DNA of 64,000 bases from contig CAJNDS010001101.1 in assembly GCA_905221605.1 (NCBI GenBank), positions 668,501 through 732,500 on the forward strand, given 5' to 3'. The first letter of the stretch is position 1. Each line of letters starts with the position of its first letter. Of the stretch, positions 10,979 to 22,900 are shown in pieces. The stretch comes from Symbiodinium natans (Eukaryota; Sar; Dinophyceae; Suessiales; Symbiodiniaceae). A model generated the notes under the pieces. It saw nothing but the letters and a program-made list of their open reading frames with translations, ran no database searches and was not told the DNA's origin. Both the position numbers and the translations under genes were made by a program.

Positions 10979-13900
10979 CTGTCCAGGGTTTAGGGTTTAC
11001 GGTTAAGGGATATTCCCTCAAGCCCTATTCTAAGTACTAAGGTACTGAGGCCCCTAGATTAGGGCTGCAGGAAGTTGAGGGTTTACAGTTTTTGGGCTTA
11101 AGGTTAAGGGTTGAGGGGTGCTGCGGTCCCAGAATAACCTAGGGAGTCGACATGGTGTATACCCGTGTGTTTAGGGTGTAGGGTTCAGGGAACCCGACCT
11201 ACTAACAAGGGAATAAGGGCCCACGTTGGGCAGAGTTTTGGCTGTTGCTGTCGTGTCTACACTTCGTTACTTGCCCTGGGTTCATGTTGGTGTGAAATCT
11301 CTTTACGAGTCGGATGTCCATTAAGGGTTTAGGTTTAGGGTTTAGGGTGTAGGGTGTAGGGTTTAGGGTTTCTAGGATGAACAGTAACCAGGGTTAAAAA
11401 GGGTACCCTTTTTTGCTTAAAGGGGTTTGTAAGGGAACCTAACCCCCAAAAAAAGGGAATAAGGGCACTACTGGGCATCCTAGGTTTAGGGATGAATAGG
11501 GTGTATAGGGCCTGAGTTTAGTCTCAGGGCGGAGGATCTCGCCTGGCTTTCCAATTCCCACAGGCCCGGGCCAACCCCTTCGCCTTGCTGCGCGCAAAGA
11601 AGCCCTAAACCCTAAACCCTAAACCCTTTTAAAACGTAAACCCTAAACATCCCTAAACCCTGAACCCTAAGCTGCAAACGTTGCCACCATCGCACGCAGC
11701 AGCGGATGTCTGTTGGTTGCAAAGTGTTAGGACTTTTTTTCAGGGTCAGGGTTTAGGGTTTAGGGTTTAGGGTTTAGGGTTTAGGGTTTAGGGTTTAGGG
11801 TTTAGGGTTTAGGGTTTAGGGTTTAGGGTTTAGGGTTTAGGGTTTAGGGTTTAGGGTTTAGGGTTTAGGGTTTAGGGTTTAGGGTTTAGTTTTTAAGCTT
11901 CAGGGTGTATGTGGTTTGAGGTTTCAGGGGTGGCTCTCAAGCACGATGGACGATGCTAGCGTTCCATATGGGCAGCGTCTTACTCACCTTGTTTCTGTGA
12001 GGAACGTAAGACTAACAATGAAGCTGGTTGTGGGGTTGCTTCCCCCAAGGCTCAAAAAACAGGGTTTAGGGTTTCTGGGTTTAGGGTTTAGGGTTTAGGG
12101 TTTTTGGGGTTTAGGGTTGAGGGACCAAAGCCTTAAGCCCCCGAAAGCCCTAGCCCTATCCCAAACTGCTCCCTGCAGCCATGTAGCCTGAGACCTAACA
12201 CCCTAAACCCTAAACCCTTAACCCTTAACCCTAAACTCTAAACCCCTAAACCCCTAAACCCCTAAACCCCTAAACCCTTTAGACCTTGAGGGGGGCATTT
12301 CGGGCTTGAGGCGCTCCTGTACGAAAGGCTTGAGCCATTGAACCCTCAAGTCGTTGATCCCTGAAACCTTCTAGGGAGTTTATAATTTCAGGGTTTAGGG
12401 TTTAGGGTTCAGGGTTTAGGGTTTAGGGAGTCTACTGTACACTTTGGAAAGTTTAGGGCTTTGGGCTTAGAATCCAAAGCCCGCAAACGAAAGTTTAGGG
12501 CTTTGGGCTTAGAATCCAAAGCCCGCAAACCCCCAGCTCTAAACCCTAAGCCCAAAACCCTAAACCCTAAACCCTACACCTTAAACCCTAAAAGCCCTGA
12601 CCGGCTGTTCGCCGCCGAAGCGGCGGCAGAAGGATTGCCACGCGCTGCCCAGGGCCCTACGGCTCCTCGCAATGTCGGTCTAGGGTCTAGGGTCTAGGGT
12701 TTAGGGTTTAGGGCTTAGGGTTTAGGGTTTAGGGTTTAGGGTTTAGGGTTTAGGGTTTAGGGTTTAGGGTTTAGGGTTGGGGTTGAGGGTTTACTTGGAG
12801 GTTCATGGTACTTATAACCCAAAAATATAACTCTACTTCTAAGCCCCCTAAGTCCCCTGAGTAGGTTATAGGTAACTGTGGTCATAAGTACCCATGAACC
12901 TCCAAGTAGGGTTTAGGATTCAGGATTCGGGGTTTAAGGTTCGCAGCTTTGAGGATTGGAGATCCTTTGGGCTCAGGGGTTTATGCCCGAGAGCTCTGCA
13001 TCCACACGTGCAGGTTTAGGCCTCGATACCCTCTTGGGGTTTAGGGTAAGGATTTAGGGTTTCCCCTAAACCCGAAACAAACTAAAGCAGAAACCACCTG
13101 AAGCCCAGAGCTATAGCTCTGTACCCCTTGCTACAGCTGGATCGCGAAACATGCATATTTGGGATGCAGTTCGAAAACACAATGTGGCGATATTCTGGAT
13201 GTCTCCGCCTTTTCGAAGGGTGGGCTGGGGGTGGTGGCCAGGTCGACTTTCATAACGCGATGTGGCGAAGTTGACGAATGGGTCCTTGCTACCAGTGCAT
13301 CCACGACTAGTTTAACAAACCAGCCACGGTCCGAGAAAAGTCGCAGCCTCAAGATCACGTTTGATGGGGACAGGGTCCGCACAGCAACCTCCGTGTAGAC
13401 GCGTCTGTCTTTAAACTTCGACGCGACTTGAAACACGAATGCAAAATAAAACGGAAACACAACTGAGGAGAAAAACATGGCAAAGTGGTCAGATTGTGTT
13501 CTTGAACAAGGGGCCGAAAAAAAAAGGAAAAAAAAAAAAAAAAACTTGCGGCCCCGAAGCTCCCTAAACACCGACCTCACTCCCACGCTAGAAACCGCAA
13601 ATCTGCAAGTCAACCTGAGACTGATAGGTCTAGGGTTTAGGGTTTAGGGTTTAGGGTTTAGGGTTTAGGTGTTTAAGGTTAGAGAGCCCCGAAACTCCAA
13701 AATCAAAAAGTCCAGGACCCCGAGTCCTAAACCCTTCAAAGCCTAGTCCCTTAAGCACCGGCTTAACCTTCCTAACCCGTAAACCCTAAACCCTCAACCC
13801 ATACGCCTGGACGCTTATAAACACTAAACCTTGAAAGCCCTATGAACCCCACAAACCCCAACCCCCAAACCCCTCACCCCCTGAACCCTGAACTCTTTGC

Positions 13901-16900
13901 AACCCTAAATCATAAACCCCCTAAACTCTTAGCAACCCTATACACTACACCTAAACCCTAAACCCCAAACCCTAACCCTAAACCCTAAACTCTTTGCCAT
14001 CCTAAACCCTAAGCCCTAAATCCTAAACCCTTTACAACCCTAAACCCGAAACACTAAACCATGAACCCTAAACCCTAAACCCTAAACCCTAAACCCTAAA
14101 CCCTAAACCCTAAACCCTAACCGCCAAGCCCTGATCTCTAAACCCTAAACCCTAAACTCTTTGCAACCCTCAACCCTAAACGCTAAACCCCAAGCCCAAA
14201 GCTCAAAACCCTAAACCCTGAACTCTTTGCGACACTTTACCCCAAATCCTCAACCCTAAACCCCAAGCCCTAAACCCTAAACTCTTTGCAACCCTGAACC
14301 CTAAACCCTAAACCCCAAGCCGTAAACCCTAAACCCTAAACCCTAAACCCCGAACCCTTTGCAACCCAAAACCCTAAACCCTAGACCCCAAGCCATAAAA
14401 CTTAAACCCTAAACCCTGAACTCTTTGCAACCCTAAACCCTAAACCCTAAACCCCAAGCCATAAACCCTAAACCCTCAACCCTGAACTCTTTGCAACCCT
14501 AAACCCTAAACCCTAAACCCTAAACCCTAAACCCTAAACCCTAAACCCTAAACCCTAAACCCTAAACCCTAAACCCTAAACCCCTAGCCCTAAACCCTAA
14601 ACCCTGAACTCTTTGCAACCCTTATCCCTAAACCCGAAACCCTAAACCCTAAACCCTAAACCCTAAACCCTAAACCCTAGCCCTAAACCCTAAACCCTAA
14701 ACCCTAAACTCTTTGCAATCTAAGCCGCAGCTCAACTTGCAGGCGCCGGTTCTCACCGACCATCTGCGCTTGTCTCTTCCAGACGTCCTCAAACTCAGCA
14801 TGTGGGTTTAGGGTTTAGGGTTGAGGGTTTAGGGTTTAGGGTTTCGGGTTTCGGGCTCAGGTTCCCTTTTCTGGTCGCCATATTGTACGGCACCTTATCA
14901 AACGAACCCCCCCCCCCCCCCAAACTTAGAGAAAGACCCATTTGGGGGTTCCCGAATTTCGGGGGTACCTTACTGGGGGTCCTGATTATAAGGGAATGTG
15001 GGGGTCCCCTACTTCGTAAACCCCCCTTTCGTGCTTAGGCTTAGGCTCGTATATCACTGTGGACTCTGGGGCTTGCTTGAAGGCTCTGTACAAGGTTTGG
15101 GGTTTGGGGTTTAGGGTTTAGGGCTGGGCTTTGGGTTTTGGGTTTTGAGTTTTGGGTTTTGGGTTTTGGGTTTTGGGTTTAGGGTTTAGGGTTTAGGGTT
15201 TAGGGTTTAGGGTTTAGGGTTTAGGGTTTAGGGTTTAGGGTTTAGGGTTTAGGGTTTAGGGCCTTAGTCTTCGTGTAGAGGCCCTCCAGGTTCGGGAAGG
15301 TGGAGGTTCGCGCACCCATTGAATTGAAACCCCACACGGCGCAAACCCTAAACCCTAAACCCTCAAACTCACACCTAGAGCCCCCTCCCCCCACCCCGAT
15401 TCAGGAAAACATACACCTTAAGCCCCAAACTCTGCACCCCGAGCCCTAAATGGCTCGTTAGGTTTAGGGTTTAGGGTTAGGGTTCAGGGTTCCCGGAGAG
15501 TGAACTACAGAATATACCTTCAGAATATACCTTCAATCATGATAAGGATTTCGTTCTATGTTAAGGTATATTCCGTTCAGGGTCAAGGAAAATATGCCGA
15601 CGAAGTGCGTCAGGGTTTGAAGCCCACCAGGAAACAATAAAAAATATGCCGAGGGAGCGACGGGGTTTAGGGGCCACGAGGGAACAACCATTTGCCGACG
15701 AAGGGCGTCCGGGTTTAGGATGCACGGGGGAAAAAATCATTTGCCGACGAAGTGCGTCAGGGTTTAAGGCCCACAGGGGAAAAACCATTTGCCGACGAAG
15801 TGCGTCAGCCGAGTCCAGCTGAGTTTAAATAGAATTTATATGGCAGAACTGACCACCCTCAGTTTTCAGATTCTGGTTCCGGGCCCAGGAAGAAACCCTT
15901 TGCCGACGAAGGGTGTCTGGGTTTTGGGCCCAGAAACAAAAACCACATGCCCACGAAACCCATTAGGGTTAAATTTACCTAGTAAGAGAGGGTTTAGGGT
16001 TTAGGGAGGGAGGGCAAGGGATGCGATTGTACCAATGCATTGGAATGTGCTTGCATGTTGCATGTAATCCAGGTTCAGTTTGAGCCCAACCCGAAGAACG
16101 TGGCAGTGCAGAACATGCAGGGACTTAACTGGGCAAAGGAAGCGGATCTAAAACTATGTCACCTGCAAAATCTAGATCCCAGGGACAAGACGGTCGGGCT
16201 AGTGCACCCGCGAGAATGCCATTTTGCCACTCATAATACTCTGTTCGACATCATGAACTGGGTAGCCCAGCATCCATATTTCAGAGTAAGGGCACCTTAT
16301 TCTTTTTTTTTTTTTTTTTTTTGGGGGGGGGGGGGGGTGTGGTGCTTGCTTTATGAGGGAACCCAGAACCAACAAGATGTAAAGGGTACCACTGGGCTAC
16401 CGGAAAAAACCACGCGCACACACTTTTAACAGGCAAGCCAGGCAAGCACCATATCGAATCTTAGGGTTTAGGGTTTAGGGTTTAGGGTTTAGGGTTTAGG
16501 GTTTAGGGTTTAGGGTTTAGGGTTTAGGGTTTAGGGTTTAGGGTTTAGGGTTTAGGGTTTAGGGTTTAGGGTGTAGGGTTTAGGGTGGGGCAGTTACACG
16601 ATCCCTGAGTATGGGCCCTGAAAAGGGCGCCCCTTATATACCCCTTGTAGACCCTCTGCAACCCAAGGGCCCATAACTTCGGAACCCTTTTTTAAGGGAG
16701 GCAAGGGAGCATATTCTATACGCCCCTTAGAACCTTAATGAATATAATATGTTTACTATCCTTCTTGGGATTTATATGAACAACAAAAGAAAAAATCCCA
16801 AGGGGGATATAGTTATTAAAAGCCCATGAAACTACCCGAATAGAATCGAAGTGGAACTATGGGGGCCGAAGGAATGGCTGGCGTATAGAGGAAACGAGGG

Positions 16901-19900
16901 TTCAGGGGTTTAGGGTTTAGGGTTAAAGTTTAGGGTTTAGGGCTCAGGGCTTAGGGAATCAAACGCCTTCGTCCATTTCAAAAGCAGGACATGGAGAGGT
17001 GATTCTTGTCGCTCATGAGTCTCCGTAAGTCTGAACAAGAGGTGGATCGGCTGACAAAACCCCTAAAACCCTGAACCTAGACCCCCGATAAACCCGAAAG
17101 CGCCTTGAGCCCTAAACCCTAGCCCTAAACCCTAGCCCTAAACCCTAAATCCCTGAAATCTCCATGCCCAGGAGCTAGGGGAAAGAAGAGCAGCGCCGCA
17201 CCGCAACCACCCAAGGCGCCCGCAAGGGCATCCAGCGGCAGCCAGCCCGCGGAGCTGCGAGCTTAGGGTGGATGTAGGGTTTAGGGTTTAGGGTTTAGGG
17301 TTTAGGGTTTAGGGTTTAGGGTTTAGGGTTTAGGGTTTAGGGTTTAGGGTTTAGGGTTTAGGGTTTAGGGTTTAGGGTTAGGGTTTAGGGTTTAGGGTTT
17401 AGGGTTTAGGGTTTTGGGTTTAGGGTTTAGGGTTTAGGGTTTAGGGTTTTGGGTTTTGGGTTTAGGGTTTAGGGTTTAGGGTTTAGGGTTTAGGGTTTAG
17501 GGTTTTGGGTTTTGGGTTTAGAGTTTAGGGTTTAGGGTTTAGGGGTGAAGGCAGTGAGCGTAAGATATGCAAGAGCAGGGTTGCGGGCTCAAGGGCGCTA
17601 AACCCTAAAGCAGCTAGACACAAAAAGGGGGCCTTCTTGTGTTCAACACCTACAACCCGAGGAAGACCAGCCTTCGGGAATAATTATGGCATTCTTGATT
17701 GGTGCCCAGGACTGCGAAACCGTACACCCTAAACCCTGCGACCCTCGACGGGGGCCTTGAAACAGGACACCGGGGTTATTTGAATTAGGCTTCAGGGTTT
17801 AAGGGTTCAGGTCGTGCCAGCACATCAACCCGCAAACATACCTACCCCTAGACCGCCCAATTACAACTCCAGGGCTCTGTGGCTCTCTCTACACCCTCTA
17901 CACCGAACGGGTTTAGGGTTTAGGGCGACCAGGGTTTGTGTACCAGAACAGGTTTCAGGCCATTCCTTCGCATACAAATCACAACGGACCACTTGTGAAG
18001 TGCTCAAAACACGATCTGAGACCCTGCTTGCAGCTTTTGTAGGGTCCTTATGGGAAGGTTTAGGGTTTAGGGTCTCGGAGTATGTAACTATCAGCTAAAT
18101 TTAGGGCGTCCCCAATAGTCTTGACATACGGTGTATTCCTCAGCCTAAACCCTAAACTGAAGGGGTGTTGGGCTCTCTGGGCACAGCTTTTATGTTTAGG
18201 ACCCGGGGTTTGCGTATGGCTTGGGGCTTGTAAGGATCGTAGCATTTCTAAGCTTCTAGAGGGTATAGGTTTGACAGCTCCTAGGGCCAACCGAACTCTT
18301 AGGGTTTAGGGTTAGGGTTTAGGGTTTAGGGTTTAGGTTTTGGGTTTTAGGGTTTAGGGCTTAGGGTTTAGGATTTAGGGTTTAGGGATTAGGGCTTAGG
18401 CCTTAGGGTTTAGTCCTGGGAGGCTCCCAGGGCTTAGGACTTTAACCGATGCCTCACGCAGAGCCAGTTGACCTTGGAGAGTTGCGGGAGTCTCAAGCCT
18501 ACCTGTTCCGTTTCTTCCCTAAACCCTAAACCCTAAACCCTAAACCCTAAACCCCAAACCCTAAACCCTAAACCCGAGCCCTCAACCCTAAACCCTAAAC
18601 CCTAGTATGGGAAGTGAGGAACAATTTACGGCTAAGGGCTCAGGGATCCCTTGCCCTCAGCGTCGATGTTACCCATAGTGTCATATAGTATATACTTGGG
18701 CCCTGAAGCTGCTATATGTTTTGGGGTTTCGGGTTGGGGTTTAGGGTTTAGGGCCGTTTAGGGTTTAGGGCTTAGGTTTTTAAGGTTTATTTAGGGTTTA
18801 GGGTCTAGGGTTTGCAGTTTACAGTTTAGTGTTTAGGGTTTGGGGTTTGGGCTTTGGGGTGTAGGGTTTAGGGTACATGCAATGTACTATACGGCTACAT
18901 GGACCCTTTCGGAATTAAGGGTTAGACTACATCAGGCATTTGAATGATGGCTACTTGCCATTAAGGGGCCTGCCAATGCAGGGGTTGTCGAACACTACGA
19001 GACTATGCCAAAATAGTCCAAGGTTCCGCACATGCTACAAAATGCCCCAACCCCCAAACATTGGGTATGGTCTAGGGCCGGAGTTTGAAGTTAACCCTAA
19101 ACCCTAAACCCTTGAGGGTGTGGATTTGGGCCTTGCGGGTTGGCGGTTTAGCGTGTGGGTTGAGGGATTTAGGCGGCCGAGCATCCACGGGAAGGTCGCG
19201 GCAGAAGTCCTTGAAGTAAAAGCAGACGGTTACGGTCCTGGGCTGCTTTGGAGGTCACAGGCTTGCGGCCTCAATCAGGGCCCCGCTACCCTGAACCTAA
19301 GCTTCAGGAGGTCGGGCGTGGGAGCTCGGGGGTTCAGGGTGTTAGGGTTTCGGGGCGGGTTTGGGGGCTTAGGCTTTAGGGTTTGGGGGCTTAGGATCTA
19401 GCTTCCCCCCAAAAGTCGTCAAGCCAGCTCGAATCTTACACGCTTGCCACTATACACTACCCCCAGAGAACCCAATACACCCTCAATTTGAGCAACAGGG
19501 TTTAGGATATGGAGTTCCATAGCTGAGGGTGCCCAAGAAGCCCAAGACCCCGTAACTACAAGGAATAGACCTTAAATCACATTAAGGATCCCTATATGAT
19601 CCTACTTAAGGGGTATTGGGCTCGTTGGGTAAATGTACATCTTCTTGAATTCAGGGCCTCAGTGGGTCGCCGAAAAAGTTCTCACATTAAGGAACCAATT
19701 AGGAATCTTGTGGGTATGCTAGTTTCATATAAATATCTCGGAAGCGTACAGACTAAAGCATGCAAGGAAATAGTGTTTTAAACAAATCCGGAGCGTGCTA
19801 AGAGGTTGTCTGCGCGGAATGACTGTGTGCGTGACCGGAAACGAAATCAAAAACCCGTGCAAGAGGAGTGGATTGGGGAGGGTGAGGCAGCTTCTACGTT

Positions 19901-22900
19901 TTTTTGATGACTTGGGAGTACTTCTCAGAAGTCATCATGAAACACACTTCTCGATCCTGAAACCTTGAACCTTTAAATCCAAACTTTAAACCCTAAACCC
20001 CAAACCCTAAAACCCCCCAAAAGAACGAGACGTTTCAAAGCACGCCGAACCCCGAGTCTCGGGATGATGGTACCGCAGGAGATCCTGAAGCCGGCCTGGA
20101 GTTTAGGGTTTAGGGTTGTAGGGTTTAGGGTTTAGGGTTTAGGGTTTATAGGGTTTAGGGTTTGGGTAGGGTTTAGGGCTTAGGGTTTAGGGTCGAAGGG
20201 TTCATTTGAAGGTTCATTTGGAGGTTCATTTGGAGGTTTCCCAAGAAGGGGTCCCACCCTATATAACCCCCCCAAACAAGAAGAATCCTCATTATGGGAA
20301 CCCCCCCGCCCTCCGCCAAAAAAAAGAAATCGTAATTTTGGAGAGGAGAGAGACATATTTAACTTGGGGTTCAGGAGGTTTTAGGGTTTAGGGCTCAGGG
20401 TTTTGAGGTTGTAGGGTTTAGGGAGACGTGAGGATGTGTGGCTCAAGATTGTGTGGTTTAGGGTGTAGGCTTGGATTCAAGGAACCACAAACCCCAAAAC
20501 CAGGGCTTTTGCACAATGACAAAGACCTTCCGCCACTGAAACCCTAATGCCTCCAAGCCACCTATAGGCGAGGGCTTAGGGTTTACAAAACGCACTAAGG
20601 CCAGCGGCGACAGAGCATTAGACCCCAAAGGCTTTCCGTGTTAGTAGGGCATTGGGTACCCTATAGACTCCCCAAGAGTTCTGAAGGGTTTGAGGTACCC
20701 TCGAATTCCCTACCAAGAACGACTTGGTAGCCCAGGAACCATATTACAATAAGGGTACCCTTTGTGGGGGTTGGTTACTGTATAAGGGAACGCAGAACCC
20801 AAAAAAAGGGTACAGGGTACCACTGGGCTACCAAGATGAACAAAGCCTTGACCCTCAAATGTCCAGGCAAGCTGCGTAGAAGCCTCGAAAGCCTCGGGCA
20901 TGCACGGACCCAAAACCCTAAACCCTAAACCCTAAACCCTAAACCCTGAACCCTTGAACCCTAAACCCTAAACCTTAGACCTACACTAGTAGATGTGCAC
21001 TATTGTACATTATTTAACACTAAACCCGCGACCCTACGCCCCGAGACTTGCCCCTGACATCCCAAACTCCCCGTTTGATGGTCTAAAACCCTCGCCCAAA
21101 TACTAACCCCCCACTACCCCTAAATTTTCGACTTTCCAGTAGAGTATATCATAAGGTTATAGTACATTCTAATGCACTACCGTATGCGACTCCCGAGCGC
21201 TCCGCACGGGCTTTCGGTGTCCCCTGAGGTTTCCTTTGCCCTCCCTTGTTCGGGGTTTTGGGGTTTCGGGCTCTCTTTGCTTCACGTGTTTCACTGCGTG
21301 GTCTGCTGCTGCGACAGTTTTGTCTTGACCGGTTCGGACATTCCCTTTGCTTCCTCTTGTCCGTGCTGGAGACCACGTACGGGATCGAGGTTACTGCACT
21401 TCACCTTGCACGGTATAATATAGCAGGTTGACCTATAGGATATTCCAGTATACGACTGTATGTTATAGGATATCCAAGTATATTCAGCATATGATTGCAC
21501 ATTAGTGTGTGTGTGTGTACATATATACAATATAATAGCAAAGCCATAGCAAATTACGGTATATCTGATCTTACAGCATATGAAAGATATTTGATATTAC
21601 GAGATTTTTGACACACTTGGCCGTAGGTCTCGAATCCTAAGTCCTGAACCCTTAACCCCAAGACGCGAAACTGCAATTGAATATGTTCTGGCTCGAGAAC
21701 TGACCACCTAGTCCCTGAAGGGACATCAGGTTCTAAACTCCCAAGGTTTAATTAATTAGGGTTTATGCTTCAGAGTTTATGGTAACCCTAAACCTGTCTC
21801 CCCTAAATGAACGTTAAATTGACGGTTGAGGCTTGGCCCTCGCCCCCCTCCCTAACCGCTACATTCAAAACTCTACATCCTAGTGGTACTAAGTCACCCG
21901 GTCCTCCAAGTACTGTATGTACGTTTTAGGGTTTAGAGTTTATTGTTTAGGGTTTGTTCTTGTCTGGAAACAGGGTTTCAGGGTTTAGGACGGTTTAGGG
22001 TTTAGGGTTTAGGGTTTAGGGTTTAGGGTTTAGGGTTTAAGGTTTAGGGTTTAAGGTTTAGGGTTTAGGGGCCTACAGGGCTTAGGTGCCGAGTGACCTT
22101 CCTCCTGCCAGATGCGCACGCTGCTCTGTAAGATGCCCTCGTAGCCGAACCCTTGGCTTAGGGTTCGTGGGGCTTGCAGGGTAGTAGCGTTTGTTCAGGT
22201 TTAGGGTTTAGGGTTTAGGGTTTAGGGTTTAGGGTTTAGGGTTTAGGGTTTAGGGTTTAGGGTTTAGGGTTTAGGGTTTAGGGTTTAGGGTTTAGGGTTT
22301 AGTGTTTGGGTTTAGGGTTTAGGGTTTAGGGTTCAGCAGCTCCGGGCCGAGCAGTGTCTAGTCGAGCTTGGTGCCTCGGGCTAGAAAATACCCACCCACC
22401 CAGAGAATCCCAAGACACTATTCAATACAAGAGGTAATATTCTCCACACAACTGATTTCAATTCTTCCGGCTGGAACCAAAAACGGGCCTTGCCCACGAA
22501 TTTTCGTGCCTTGCCCACGAATTGTCGCGCCTTGCCTACGAATTCTCGAGCCTTACCCACGAAGATTCGGGCCCTGCCCACGATTTTTCGTGCCTTGCCC
22601 ACGACTTTTGGGGCCTTGCCCACGAATTTTCGGGCCTTGCCCATGAACTTTTTGGGCCTTGCCGGCGCGTTGCACTGGGTTTTGGCTGCTGTATGATAGA
22701 GAGGGTTTCGGGTTTAGGGCTTGGGGTTTGGGGGTTATAAAATTTAAAAATAAAGGAATTTGGGTTTCTCGCTTTATAAAGCTTATGAGCCTATAGGGCT
22801 TATAGGGGGTCGCAGGCACACACAAAACATGGACTTTTGAGCAGTCAAGCTTGGGAACTACGACGTCTGTCTGGCAACCAGGGAAATAGGACAGCACATG

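Noticed and set aside
15596-15990. CRISPR array
   Set aside because: Seven units, but the repeat is imperfect, spacers are related to each other, unit length varies and the context is eukaryotic.
16303-16338. Poly-T/poly-G tract as a retroelement tail (also G- or C-runs near 4198, 14899, 23649, 27045, 30581, 60945)
   Set aside because: No element body or target duplication found beside the runs; treated as simple sequence, possibly of unreliable length.
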